This document shows, piece after piece, positions 11,664 through 24,358 of a DNA stretch of 64,000 nucleotides. Position numbers and translations under genes: made by a program. The DNA lies in assembly GCA_018350325.1 (NCBI GenBank), contig JAEVLN010000003.1, positions 3,796,745 to 3,860,744 of the forward strand. Direction: 5' to 3'. The notes below the pieces were generated by a model. The model was not told the origin of the DNA. It did no database searches and saw only the letters and a program-made list of their open reading frames with translations. The DNA comes from Globodera rostochiensis. Lineage: Eukaryota; Nematoda; Chromadorea; Rhabditida; Heteroderidae. Numbering within the stretch: the first letter of the stretch is position 1; the number at the start of each line of letters is the position of its first letter.

Positions 11664-14080
11664 CAACCCCACCCCAACGAACCAAAGAACCCCTTTTATT
11701 CATCCCCTCCATCCCCAGTCATTTCCCGGTCGATAACGGAGCACAGCGGCGGGGGGGGGGGGGGGGGGGGGAAGTCCCGGCGTTTCCTTCGCTTAAAGCA
11801 TTTTGAGGTTTTGAACCGGCCGAGTCGACGCCGGCGGGAAGCAATTTTTAAGGCAATTTTATTAATATTTATAAAAGTTTCGTTCATTTCGTTTATCCAT
11901 TAAGCAACACTTTTTGCATATTTTGTTGTCCGACTCCCGCAAAAAACGCATTTTGGTAGGAAAACTCCCCCAAATTTCCATTTCAAATAAAATTTCCCAA
12001 TTTTTTCCCACCTCAGCATCGGCTTTTCTGAATGTGTTGCAAAACCGTGCCGACGGTGCTGAAATTGCCCACAAACCCACCAATTACCGCCTACGGCAAA
12101 ACCACCTCACAATGCTAAAGAAAAATGATGCCCTTAGGGCAAATGCCAACGGAAAATGCCACGAGAATGGGCACGGAAGTTGAAACCCGTGCCATCCCCT
12201 GAGAAATGGCAATTAGGGACAGATTCAGGTCGGCCAACCAACACTGCCAACATTAGTGCGCAACCTCAACTAACCCCCAAAGGCACAAAAGGTGTCGGTC
12301 GTTTGGGGGGGGGGGGGGTAATTCGACGCTTTTTACAACGCCCAAGGGGCCGTAATTGGTCGGAAACTTTCGATGCGCTTTCCAAGACACAACATCCGGA
12401 ACAAGCGCTAAATATGGTCATTAAGAACAGGCCTTAGCCTGTGGATAGGCCCACGGCCTTTTTTATTTCGCATTTTAAATCCCAAAAAGAAAAAGCAGAA
12501 AATAAATAATAAAATTAACATTCCAAAAAGAATATTCTTTTTGTAAAAAGCATTTATTCCCTTTATTTTATTTTATTTTATCTTTAAGACTATCAAACAG
12601 CAGGTGTTTTTTGTTTGGTGCACGTCTCTTCACTTACTTTGGCCTTTGCCCCTCCGCCGACCATTTCATTTTCCATTAATAAATAAAAATAAATTTAAAA
12701 ATGCAAAAAATGAGTTCACCTCAACGGTTACATTTGTTGCGTAACCGATCACAACAAAACGGCCGATCAGTCTCAAATCATTTCGATTCCCCGCCCCCCC
12801 CCCAAATTTAATTTTAGACGCCCCCCCCCGTCCATTCAATTCAATGCTTCCATTCCCAGCAGAATGTGTCCGTTCACATTTTATTCCCCATTAAAACCCG
12901 ATCTGCCGGCGAGAAACAAACGGACAACGCTTTTAATGAACGGAGGAAAAATGGGTTCATCCATTCCTTAACCGTCAGAGAAGCCAATCTTCATAGAATC
13001 ATGGAATTGATCCGCACAGATGCCAGAGTCCGGTTTTTTGGAATTCGAGAAATGTTCGAGATTCTTGAACTTAAGACTGTCCTCGGCACGGACAAAAACA
13101 TTGTCCACACGTTTGGCATCCCCGGCTTCCTCAGTTAGTCAACCTTTACAAAACCTAAACCCTAAACCAGTCCTTGTCCGCCAGCCTAAGCAATTTTTGT
13201 GCCAAAATATCCAAAAGGCCTCCAAATTCGATTGCTCAATTTGTCGCCCACCCCGCCCCAATCTTTTCATAATCGTCGACATGGCGGAGTGTCAAAAGTT
13301 GCTCAACCCACCACAACTCATACAACACAAAACTCCCCCCCCCCCCCCCCCCCCCATTTCCATTTTATTCATCCCCCCCCCCACCTCCGCCACACTCAAT
13401 GATGACAACAACACTGGCGGCTGACTGAGAAGAAGACGATTAAGTCTCAAAACTCGCTCGGAGGGGGGGGGGGGGGGGAAAGAGTTCCCCCCCCCCAACT
13501 CATTCTTCCCTCAACTTCCCCACACTGGAATCAGAAAACGGAGAGATTCCGTCGCCGTTTTGAGTGGGACCACGGTTCACACCACACAATGGGCGACGGG
13601 TGGCGGGCGGTTTCTCCCCTCGCGGGGATTCCGTTAAGTTTCGTCCCCCCCCCGCCTCCCCCCCCCCCGCATCCCCCCCCGCCTCCCCCCCCGCACCCCC
13701 CCCCCCCGCCCCCCCCCGCCCCCCGCATCCATTCTTTGCCCACCCATTATTCCGTCCTATCGTTGTGGACGGCGGCCGGGCTCAATTGACTCTCCCACCA
13801 CTTTTGTTATCAAATAAGACGGACGGACGGGACAAAGGCATTCATTCGGTCGGACGGATATTATTAATAAAATAAGGCAAAAGGTTTGGACCGGCGAAAA
13901 TGAGAATTTGAACCAATTTGGGCATTTGTTTACCTGCAAAATTTGTGAAACAAAATTGACGATGCATTTGTACGACTTGATGAGACTTTTCTTGGTTTGA
14001 AACGCCATGGCAATATTCTCAAACATTCCAACAAAGGATGGCTGAAAGAGTGTCGAACCTCGCCCCCTTCCAGCCCCGAT
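9851..14080. other. Gene-poor stretch with long homopolymer runs
   Basis: No supported gene. It contains G-runs of 40, 32 and 21 nt (11332-11371, 11631-11662, 11751-11771) alternating with C-runs. Another C-rich block lies at 13640-13730. Confidence 0.55.
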
Positions 14081-14085
14081 CAGAG

Positions 14086-14335
14086 CCATTCCGGCATTGC
14101 CCATTCCCCTCGGGGGACGAACCCCGACTATGAGGTGGTTGCTCTACAGCCCCGCCATTCCGGCATTGCCCACTCCCCTCGGGGGACGAACCCCGACTAT
14201 GAGGTGGTTGCTCTACAGCCCCGCCATTCCGGCATTGCCCATTCCCCTCGGGGGACGAACCCCGACTATGAGGTGGTTGCTCTACAGCCCCGCCATTCCG
14301 GCATTGCCCACTCCCCTCGGGGGACGAATGCGTTT
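14086..14335. repeat. 69-bp tandem repeat, four units (last one partial)
   Basis: Units start at 14086, 14155, 14224 and 14293 (CCATTCCGGCATTGCCCA...), spaced exactly 69 bp and nearly identical apart from an alternating ATT/ACT in the CCCATTCCCC block. As 69 is a multiple of three, both strands carry open repeats of 23 residues. No gene context supports translation. Confidence 0.92.
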
Positions 14336-14339
14336 TCTC

Positions 14340-17252
14340 TCCTCTCCATTTCCCGCGCCATGGTTCAGCGCCTAGGCGATGGATGGGCGTGGGTGGTGGT
14401 GATGAAATGATGCGATGATTATGGTTTCCCCCTCCCCCAATTCCAACCTCATCTATCCATCGATGAGGTTGGACTGCCAAAACAATAATAATGGGGGGGG
14501 GCGGTGAACTGAGCGAATTGAGCCGAGGGACCGCCGATCGAGGCGCATGGGAGGGAGCAGCGACCGTCCGACAATGGGCGGGGGGAGGTAATCCCTAATC
14601 CCCGCGGATGGGTGAGGGATTGGTTGGGGGGGCACTGTTTTACTCCATCCAGCACCATCATCAATTCATCATTACATTTAACCGGTTCAAAATTGATTTT
14701 TTTTTTAATTTTGTCCTTAACTTTTTTTCCCTTTGCTTTGTTACCGTAAATTAAGTGCAGAGTATTCAAATTTTTGCGCAGTTTGGCGTATTGTGCACTT
14801 TTAACTTGTCGAAACAATTGCATGTTCAAAACCCTAAAGTTACGGCGCTTATTTTACTCCCAATATTATGAACTTTCACATAATGGCAATTTTTTTTGGC
14901 ATTTTTTGCGTTTTGTTTTAATTTTGAGTGTGTGCCAAACGCCAATTTGCTGTTGTTTGCTTCCTTTTTCTTCCGACCCGTTTCGTCCCATGCCCTTGCC
15001 CTCCCGCTCCGTCCAAATTTCCATTTTATTCATCAGCATATCCATCCTCCCTCCCCCGGGGGCCCATTCATCTCGTAAATTTCGTCCCCGCGCGCCAATT
15101 GACTCCTTTCCCCATTTCATCGCTTTTCTTTCCCCCCCCCCGCCCCCCTCTCCCTCTCCCTCATCACTTTCCTCCCTTTTTCTTCTGTTTCTGTTGTCGT
15201 CGTAAATTTTTCGGCCCCGCCACAATCCCCCGCCGAGGGAGGCGGCGACGGCTGCGCAGCTGGTCCCCCCCCCCCCCCCCCCCCTCTGCTCAGCCGCCAC
15301 AATTGCCCGGTTCAAACCCATCCAATCGTCCGATGATCCCCCCGCCCCCCCGTCCCCCCCCCCTCATACCCCCCCCCCTCACCCCCCCCTCCCAATTCCC
15401 CCCCCCCTCAATCCCGCCCCCCCTCCCCTCATCCCCCTCCTCCCGCCCCCCTTCCTCCCCCTTTCCCCCTCAATCCCCCCCCTCACCTCCCCTCCCCCTC
15501 AATCCCCCCCTCACCTCCCCCCCCTCAATCCCCCCCCTCATCCTCCCCTCAATCCCCCCCCTTCCTCCCCTCAATGATTCACACCATTTTTTACCTCACT
15601 CACTTTCTTCCACACTGTTCCGAAGCCGGCGGGTGCACGGATGGGCTGGCTTTCCACCCGCCGCGAACTTTGTTTTTGCTTACAATTAAATGCATCAGAT
15701 TAAAACTTGGGCCCTAAAAACATCCAAAATTCATAAATCAAAATGAATTTTCGTATGCCAAAAGACTTTATCATTTGAGTTTCGTGAATCAAAATTTACA
15801 TTGTTACACAATTTGAAACAAAAAAATAAACGTTTTTCCTAATTTTGCGACGGAACTTTCACCCGAACAAATTTGGGCTCGTAAAACATGCGCAAAAGCG
15901 ACATTCCCCCCCCCCCCGCGTCGGCGGCCCGTTTAATCGTCCACCATTTCCTGTCTCGCTAAATGAGGTCCATTCATCCACCGCATCCATTCACCGATTC
16001 CAAACTCTTCAACATTCACTCATCCACCGCCTGTCAACACAACACCCAACCCGCCTTAATTCCTTCCACTCACCAACCAACCAACCACACTTTGGAGCAC
16101 AACCGCTCAAAAACATCGACGGACGGCGATTTGAGCGCTTTCTCTCCCCCCCCCCCCCACCTTTTCTTCGTGTCGGAACCCTTCGCCAACACCAAAATTG
16201 GCTTCATTTAGGGGACGGGCAGAGGACGTCTGTTAACCGAAACAAACAGTTTCCCCTCCTCCTCCTCCGCACTGCCGACGCCGGCGGCGGCGGACGATGA
16301 GTGACTGAGGGAGGGGGAGGAGGGGGGGGGGATGAATTAGTTTCGTTCTCCCCCCCCCCCCCCGTCGTCGTCAACTCGTCAAACGAGACAGCCAACTCAA
16401 TCTCTTGTAGCACAGCAGCAGCAACAGCATTCACTCCTTTCAAACATTTTCTGTCTGTACCGACAGAAAAAGAGTTCGGGGAGGAGAATTGATCCTTTTG
16501 TTGGTTCTTTGGGGCATTATGTCATTCACTCTTTGGGGGACGGGGACAGGAGGAGATCAGCTTCGCGTTCGTCTTGCCGCCGCTGTCTGTCTTTGGTTGA
16601 GCCGATCAAACTGTTCAGCATTCTTTATTTTTACATTCTTATTCAAAAAGTGATGGAAATTGGTCTTTTTGAGTATTTCATTGAATCGCTCATCGTTTTT
16701 TTCTCCGGATGGACTTTGGATCGTGAATATTGAGTGCTGCTGCTCCCTGTCCCCCCCCCCACCCATACATAAATAATTTGACGGTTTAAACTTTTTCTTA
16801 TTCATTTGAATCGCTCCCCCCCCCCTCCCCTCTCCCCGTTAAATCGCTCCTCCAATTCCATCCCAGCCGTCCGTCCACCTAACCCCACGCTGCTCACTTC
16901 CTTTCGGAAGATGTTATCATCCGCCAAGGAAGAAATTTTTTCTGTCCATCACCCCAACTCATTCAACGGTTTAATCGTCGCGAGTATGGAGGGGGGGGGG
17001 GGGGGGGGGAATTGTTCGCCTGGAATGGCGTGGAATGGAAAACATCCTTCGACACGTTCTCAATTTATTTATGAACATAATTATGTTATGTATTTGTTTT
17101 TTCATATTTAATTTTCCAAAACTTTTTCGAACAGTTCGAGCTGTATCTGAAACAATTTTGTTTCTCGAATTAATCTTTTCATTGGTTTTCAGGTTTCATT
17201 TTTTGGACTTTTGAACATTCGGATAAATAATATTTACAACAAAAAAACTTCG
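14340..17252. other. Upstream region of the 17.25-kb gene, C-rich
   Basis: No supported exon. A pyrimidine-rich block of about 320 nt (15265-15580) is almost entirely C with CCTC and CAAT interruptions. Shorter G- and C-runs occur at 16317-16366, 16750-16830 and 16990-17010. It may contain the promoter or 5'-UTR of the following gene. Confidence 0.5.
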
Positions 17253-20200
17253 ATGATGGCTTCGGCTACCAGCAACGCCAACAATTTTTCGCTGTTGGAC
17301 ACCAATTCGCGGGCGATACTCAACGGAATTAACAGTCGACTCAACGACATTGACATGGTCGGGCATTTGTAATTTACAATTAGTCAAACATTTTTATAAT
17401 TTGTCAAATTTTGCATTTTTTGTTGGAAACAGATTTTTCCAATCTGTTTTTGGGTAAACACTAGTGATTTGATGCCATTGTGAAAGAGGAGCTCCTAAAA
17501 TGCACAACTTTTTGATGGGTGAGCGAGGGGACGCCCCGAAATCGAAAAAATAGGAAATTAGCGAACCTCTTGGCAAATGAGGGAGGGGCCTTTTGTCGTT
17601 AATTCAATTTGATTGATTCATTCGCCCCTCCCCTTCAGAAAGTCTCTCTCCTTTTGGAAATGTTCACTTCGACGGGCACTCGCGGTGCCAATGCCAACGC
17701 TCCTCCGCCGATGCCTTCCGCCGCCAATTTGATCGCCTCGCCCCATTTGACCGTTCCGTCGGAGTCCGTCGTCTCGGCGGTGGCGACAGCGGCACAATTT
17801 GCGGCGATGCTTAGCGGAATGAATTCGGTGGGTTTTTTTTGGGGGGGGGGGGAGTTTTTTGTCTAAAAATCACTTTAGGGGGGGGGGGAGAGTTTTTTGT
17901 CTAAAAATCACTTTAGGGGGGGGGGGAATTTTCTGATTTTGACCCCTCTAAAAATCACTTAATTTATTCTGTCCTTTTCCAGTGTCAACAGCAACAACAG
18001 CAAAGTCCTCTACATCAACAGCACCAATTTCTGATTCCTTCGCCTCCGTCCGTCGCTGTCCCCCCTCCCCCGTGCCCAACCGCCTCGGCACATTTCGCCT
18101 CTTTAATCAACGACACTTTCGGCGGTTTGTTCGCCTCCACCGCTCAACAAACTTCAGGCCACAAACATTGCTTACAAGTGAATGACAACTTTATACAAAA
18201 AAAAAAGGATATTATGGACTATTCAATTTATCCTCAAAAGTCTCGAATCCCGAAAAATTATGCAAATCGGAATTTTTAAAATGTTCTCGGGCTTAATTTC
18301 AAGTCCGGTCACTGATTAATGCCGTACTCCATCAAATCGAATTTCTCATTGGTCTTTCGAAGTTTTTGAACAGTTTAAATTTGACAGAAAGTACCCAAAA
18401 CGATTCAACAACGCATGTCGATCAAAATTATCTTATGGTCGATTTCCTAAAAACAAATATTTAAACCCTCAATTTTTCTTCTTTTTTTTTTGTTACCTAT
18501 GAACAGGGTTTAAGTGATTTCAATTGGGGCAGTCGGGTTCCAATGAATTGCATAATAATCGTGAAACGAATTCAATTTTTGTATATTTTATTTTCAGGGA
18601 GACGCCACAAATTATCGGATCAGCAGCAGCAAAGTCAATAACATCAAATCGGACATTTCTTTGGCAGCGGAGGGCAAAGAATGCTCTAACGGTGGCACAA
18701 TCACTGCCAAAAATGGTGCTGCCATTCGTCGTCACGTGTCGACCTCGCCGAGGCCCGCCTCCACCGCCGTTGCCGAGTCCGTTGACCATCACAACCAAAG
18801 GTCGGCGAGATGTTCAGGCTTTGTTGAACTGGACTCTTGGGATTTTTGGAACCTTAGCTCCTTTCCAGGACGAGCACTCCAATCCGCGACTGCGACAGGG
18901 AGTCGGCGGCGTCCGTCTCGTTGGCTGGGATGACTGGCATGAACAGTTTGATGATGTTGAACGGAAACAGCGCTAACAATAACGCCGGCGGCGTCAATGG
19001 TGCCTTTGTCCATGGGGTGGGCGATTGTTCTTTTTGAATTCAACTCTAACTTTGTTTCGTTTTTGATTTATTTCAAAACAATTATAAAACAAAAAAGAAT
19101 TTTAAAAATCCAATCTCCGTTCAGACGAATTCGCCGCTTTCACCGACGTCTTCTAACGCTTCCGTCGCTGTACTCGCTGCAACAACGGAGAACGTCTTCC
19201 CATTTGGCGGAGGAGGGGAAAACGGTTGGCATTCATTCCGTTTGTTGACGTCAAAATCGCAAAAACTGATCACTCTTTTGGTTGCTAAGTCAAAGAAAGA
19301 ACTCAACTTTCTGGGGGTTTTTGTCTCGGCCTGGTATTTTTGCTATGATTCGAGAACCCGCCAATCTTTTGAAAAATCCATATGAACTTTTCTCAGCAAA
19401 TGGCTTCGTCGAGTTGGGGCAGTACCCGCACCATCTGAAGACGGAAAACGGCGGTGGTGGGGCCCGAAAGCACAGTGCCGTCACCGGCTCTGCGCCGTCC
19501 ACGGCAGCCGCGGGGGGATGCAAAAGGCGCAAATCGCCGCTGGTGACGGCCTCCAATGCACGCAAATCAATGCCAACCAAACTGAAAAACAACGGCACTT
19601 TCCATCACCACCATTTTCAGGCAAGAGAAACCGTCAGTTTTTTGGTACGGGAGGGTGGAGGTATTTGTCTGACAAATTTGGGATTTGGTCTCTTTTGGGG
19701 GGTTTTCTGAATGTCATTTAAAGGAATCCTTTTATTAAATATTTTTTTGCATGTACGTCTCCAACTGTTCGACCAATTTTGCAGGTTACTTCGCCTGTTC
19801 TGTTGGAACATAATTTCCCGGACGGTGCGGTGAAACGGGCGGCGGAGAAGGCAGCGCGAAGCTTCCAAAGCACACAGCCAAAGGCGGGCAAAAAAATTGT
19901 GTTTTTTTTTTCTAAAATTTTAATTTTTTAGGTTTTTGCTTGGCAAATTCTGCGCGAATCGATTAACGACGAAGAGCTGAAGAACATTCAAATTTCGCTG
20001 CGAACGTTTCACGGCGAGACGGCTGCCAATTTGTTGACCCGACAGCTGCCAAAAGTGCGCCGGCGAATAATTTTTTTGAAATTATTTATTCCAAAATAAT
20101 AATTTTTATGCATTTTTAGATTCGAGTTGTTGTGGAACAGACGATGAGTTACTTCAAATGGGACGAGTTGCCCAACGAAGTGCAACTGACCAAGGCAAAA

Positions 20201-21500
20201 CTGATCCTTTCCCATCTGAAGAACAACGCAAAAGTGCGCAATTGGACACTCCGGGAGGGGAGGCCGAGCAGGTCGAAATACGACAAAAAATGGAAATAGA
20301 GGGGGAGGGGGGCTTTTTAGCGTTGATGCTATTTTTGGCCATATTTTTAAATTTGGAACATTCCTTCAAATATTTAAATCCTAAAGACCTCAGACGATTT
20401 TGTGCCGTCGATGTGGCCACGATTTTCTAATTTGCCTCGTCCCCAATGCAACCATCCCTCTTGCCCCCCCCCTCCCGCCCCAAATGAGCTGTACTGCTCC
20501 AGCGATGTTACTGTAATGAAAACCTCTCCACTCTCTCGTCGTTTGACTGTCTTTTCCCCCAACCATTTTATGGTTATCTTTTGCGTTTGCGCAATGTGCG
20601 CGAGGAGTGTTTGCGTGTGCGCGTTTGGAGGGGGGGGGGGGGAGGGAGGGGAGATTTGGTTGGTTGGGTTGGTTTTGTGGGCGAACGATTGGTTGGTCAG
20701 CTTTTGTTGCGGGAGGGGGGGGGGGGTGGGGGGTGCTCTCTTTTTCTTCCCCGGGGGGATGGTTTGTTTTGTTATTTTGATATTCAACTTATTGCCATTT
20801 TGTTTACCGTGTTGCAGTGAGTGTGAATTGTTAACGGATTGTTTGTTTGAGAGGAGGGAGGGGGGGGGGGGGGGAGCAATTACCATTCTTCTCATCGGAA
20901 CAGAGTTTTGGATGAGTGAATGAAGAACCGGTTGGTTGGATGGTTAGATATTCTATTCGTTGTCCTCCCTCCCCTCCAGCAAATGCGAATTTTTTCAACC
21001 AAAATACCGAGACACTATTGGAGTGAACGAGAACGGATGGAAACATTAAATTAGTGAATGGATTTTGAGAAAAGAAAACTTAGAGATTGGATTGTTCGTG
21101 TTGTTAGCAAATGTCCTTTTTCTTCAGGTTGGGCAACACCAGCATGGCCTCAACGATGAAGTCGGAGGCGGCGTTTGACGATGTGCGCGCGTTGGGTGCC
21201 ACCGCCTCTGCCGCGTCGGATTCGTTGCAGAGTCAGCAAGGACACGGCATTGACTGGAAGTCTTATGCGGCATTGTTCTCGTCGCCGTCGGGCGCTGATT
21301 TGGTGGCCGCGATGCTCTCCTCCGCTGCCGCTGTTGGGACAACCAAACAGCGCGGAGAGGAGGGGGAAAACGGAGAAGAGATTGAAGAGGAGGACGACGA
21401 CGACGAGATGGTCAACGGGGGAGAGACGCTGACGACGGAGCGGACAATGGAAGAGATGGTGGAGGAGGGCGAGGAACGTGAGAAGCAGATGGACCTGTAG
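17253..21500 (+). CDS. Nuclear protein with conserved helical C-terminal domain, LIN-14/BEN-like candidate
   Basis: Twelve exons are phase-consistent: 17253-17357, 17639-17827, 17983-18177, 18507 to about 18536, 18598-18800, 18869-19016, 19125-19224, 19397-19620, 19785-19898, 19932-20054, 20120-20271, 21128-21500, giving about 650 residues. The N-terminal half is low-complexity (Ala/Ser, poly-Gln, Pro) with a basic CKRRKSPL patch that could be a nuclear localisation signal. Exons 9-11 encode a compact alpha-helical domain ([88 protein letters not shown]). The tail is strongly acidic. The layout and the domain (FAWQ, FHGE, HLKNNA) suggest the nematode heterochronic factor LIN-14, a BEN-type DNA-binding protein. 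That name is from memory and unconfirmed. The exon 8 donor is GC (CAG|GCAAGA). Confidence 0.6.
17833..17935. repeat. Intronic G-run tandem triplication
   Basis: In the intron between exons 2 and 3 of the preceding gene, a unit of a G-run plus TTTTTTGTCTAAAAATCACTT recurs about three times with decay at the end. Confidence 0.75.
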
Positions 21501-21631
21501 AATATTGTGATGGAGGACGGAGGAAAGTGGACGGGGACAGATCATCAGAGAGAAGCATTATTATTTATTTATTCAGAATTTATTTGATTTCTTCCTCTTT
21601 TTTTGTGTTTTGTGTCGACACTTTAATTTAT

Positions 21632-21806
21632 GCGTTCGTTCGCTGTTTGAGAACGAACCGACTTTTCCTTCCGAAGCTTCCGAAAAAGAGCCTTACACTT
21701 TCAAGTACAAAAAAGTCTGTCCGTTCTCACATTCTCTTCTTCACTTTGCTACTCAAATTGAAAAATAATACTTTAAGCATGAAATGGTCGCATTTTTGCC
21801 TCTTTG
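21632..21806 (+). repeat. Direct repeat copy 1, in the 3' flank of the 17-21.5 kb gene
   Basis: About 175 bp from GCGTTCGTTCGCTGTTTGAG to TTTTTGCCTCTTTG. It matches 23576-23747 in the same orientation, with the last 110 bp apparently identical. It lies where the 3'-UTR of the upstream gene would be. Confidence 0.9.
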
Positions 21807-22714
21807 TGATTCTCTCCTCATTTAATCGCATTTGTTCATTTACATTTGCTTAATTCTCGAAACTAAATGAAGAATATTAAGCCATGGTATCCAACAATAC
21901 AATTTTAAAAAGCATTTTCTGTTCTTCGAAGAAGGAACAGTTCATCATTGATTTCATCTAATCTATGATTGTTTGAAAAAAAATTCAAAGTCGGTGAAAC
22001 GGTGTTTCTAGGGGTATTCGGGGACCAATCTGACCACCTTTTTGCCGATTTCGAACCCCCGGACCATTAACAAATCAATTTTTGAAAAAATAGAAGTGCG
22101 CTATCTCGCTTTTCCTTCTCTTTCTCTAACGTTCTCTTCTTTTGGCGTTCTCTCTCACTTTTTTAGCAAATATTTTGACCATTTCCGCACTTCGGATCTA
22201 AGAACTTTTCTCGACATCTACCGATTCTCTCCAAATTTTCACCATCCCTAGAAAACAAAATAAGAAATAGTTTTATCTGCTTAAATGGTATCTATCATTG
22301 GATATTTGATGGAAGCATTAAAACGCCATATTTTGGTTAAATGCGTGAAAATCCGGCAACATAATTTTTGAATTTAGCGTTTCTTTTCACTTTCTTTTCG
22401 TGGCGAAAACTCATGGCAAAATGGTTCAGCGGTAATAAGATGCAAAAATGAAACGCTGTGATTCTAAAAACAAAACGCAGTTTTTGCTAATACTTTTACA
22501 AAAACAATAACATTTACGTGTTACAGAAACATGCATTTTGAGACAAATTACTCAAACCAAAAACATTCTCTTTTTCCAAAAACTAATGCATTTCCAGAAC
22601 TCAATTTCAAATTAACGCGAAATTCCCCGCTTATTAAAATCACCAACCGCGCAAGGACACACATGTTCTTTTTACATTAAGCATTCTATAATTGTTGATT
22701 TAAATTTTTTTTAG
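21807..22714. other. AT-rich intergenic stretch
   Basis: No exon supported; no repeat recognised. Confidence 0.5.
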
Positions 22715-23367
22715 CGAATATAATGCGAAACATGCTTTTCCTTTGTCGACTGACCGAAAATCACCCGCCTATTAAAGGGGAGACGGACAAATGTCTTCTG
22801 TGTGTCTATTTTAACCCTGAAACAGAAAGCCATTTGGTCGCCGAATCTGTCATTTTTACACTTCTGTCTGAACAACATTTGGATCCAAAACTCTATGGAA
22901 TCTTCAGCGGAGGTCGTCTTGAAGAATATATTCCGGCGAGTTATAACATGTTTTAACGCTTTAAATAAAAAAAAGTAAATATGTCACCTGAAACCATAAT
23001 CTCTGATAAATTTCTTCTCAAATCTATTCAAAACATGATCTTAGATAATTTTAAAGAATTCTGTTCAAAGGTGTTTGTTGGAATTAATGGCTTCTTTAGT
23101 CGAGACCGCTGACTTGCCGCGAGATTGCGATGCCAAACATGGCTAACCAAATTGCCAAGAGGTTGCCCCGGGTGCATCAACTTGAAGTGGAGTACATTTG
23201 TGATGCTCTTGAAATGTTTCTTTGGTTTCAATTTATAATTTGTATAAAATGATTTAAGGTGGCTTGCGCAACTGAGACAAATGCCCAGCGGCTCACTTGA
23301 CTTTGATTTGCCTGTTGAAAGCCGTGAATGGGCTCCGTCATTCAGGAATATGGCCGTGATCGATTGA
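22715..23367 (+). pseudogene. Choline/ethanolamine kinase fragment (gene truncated both sides)
   Basis: Three exon-like segments: 22715-22935, 23100-23215 and 23259 to about 23357. They join in phase and encode NMLFLCRLTENHPP, YFNPETESHLVAESVIFTLL, GPKLYGIF-like text (DPKLYGIFSGGRLEEYIP), then SRPLTCREIAMPNMANQIAK and WLAQLRQMPSGSLDFDLPVE. This is the N-lobe and linker of choline kinases. The first junction requires a GC donor (CCG|GCGAGT). The catalytic C-lobe (HND and IDFEYSS-type motifs) is not found before RPL41, and no N-terminal exon is seen. The segment lies between two 175-bp direct repeats. Most likely a duplicated, truncated copy. A functional gene with very divergent distal exons is unlikely. 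Confidence 0.72.
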
Positions 23368-23575
23368 GTCTTTATTACAAAAACAACGATTTTTAAAATG
23401 TTTGGAAATTGTTTTCTCATTTTGCTTTCAAATATTCTAATTGTTCACATTTTCTCATCACCAAATAAAGTTTGTTCGTAGTATTCACAAGCAGGTCCGT
23501 AACCAGAGGGGAGCAAGGGTGCAGCTGCTCCCGCCCGAAATGTTTTTTGATAAAAAAATCATAGGGGCCCCTTTT

Positions 23576-23747
23576 GCGCTCGTTTGCTGTTTGAGAACGA
23601 AACGGCTTTTCCTTTTGAAGCTTCCGAGAGGGCCGTACACTTTCGAGTTTCAAAAGTCTGTCCGTTCTCACATTCTCTTCTTCACTTTGCTACTCAAATT
23701 GAAAAATAATACTTTAAGCATGAAATGGTCGCATTTTTGCCTCTTTG
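23576..23747 (+). repeat. Direct repeat copy 2
   Basis: Near-identical to 21632-21806, same orientation. Just upstream (about 23505-23560) is a GTCCGTAACCAGAGGGGAGC-type sequence like the ends of the dispersed intronic elements described elsewhere, so copy 2 may be part of a mobile-element junction. Confidence 0.88.
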
Positions 23748-24358
23748 GGATGTTTAGGCTTAGCAATTCGAATTAAGGAAACATTCAACCACAGAAATTG
23801 ATGTATACAAGTACAATTTATTTGTTTTAGAATTAGCTTAATAAAATATTTACTACTAAGACTTGGACTCGAATCCAAACTAGAACCCAACCCCAAATCA
23901 GGGCAAATGTTTGACCCTCCAAATCCGAACCTAGCCTAATCCCAACCCTAGACCGGCCTCAAATTCTGACCCGTTGCATTTAAAAATCTTCTCCTAATTT
24001 TAGCGCATTTGTATCAAATCATCAAACCCGAACCAGAAACCACGTTCGAATCTAGGTTCTGGACTCGAAATTTGTAAGTAAAATGTGCTCACTGTCAGAA
24101 TGGGTAATTCGTTAGGTTGTGACAAATTTTATTTGGCCTCAATCCGCTAACAATTTTAAAAATGACAACAATAAAAACAAACATTTTGAGGCAGGCACAA
24201 AGAAATTTCGTCTTTTTTTTGGAACGAATTGACGGATGGAGCCGAACTTTTTTGATTGGGTAATGACATAAAAGAAGCGGTGGTGACAAAAGGCCAATGC
24301 AATGGTCGGCCGGCCAAGCGCTCCATCCTTTCCTTGTCGGGACGAGGACGGTCGGTGC

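Noticed and set aside
12866..13138. 90-codon plus-strand frame with non-repetitive composition
   Set aside because: No family recognised and no splice or expression evidence; flanked by C-run DNA.
13997..14480. Both-strand frames over the 69-bp repeat
   Set aside because: Openness follows from a repeat unit divisible by three without stops; no supporting gene context.
14928..15689. 253-codon Pro/Ser-rich plus-strand frame
   Set aside because: Shadow of the pyrimidine tract.
20402..20923. 173-codon frames on both strands in the last intron of the 17-21.5 kb gene
   Set aside because: Low-complexity G-run region; exon 11 to exon 12 splicing in exact phase removes it.
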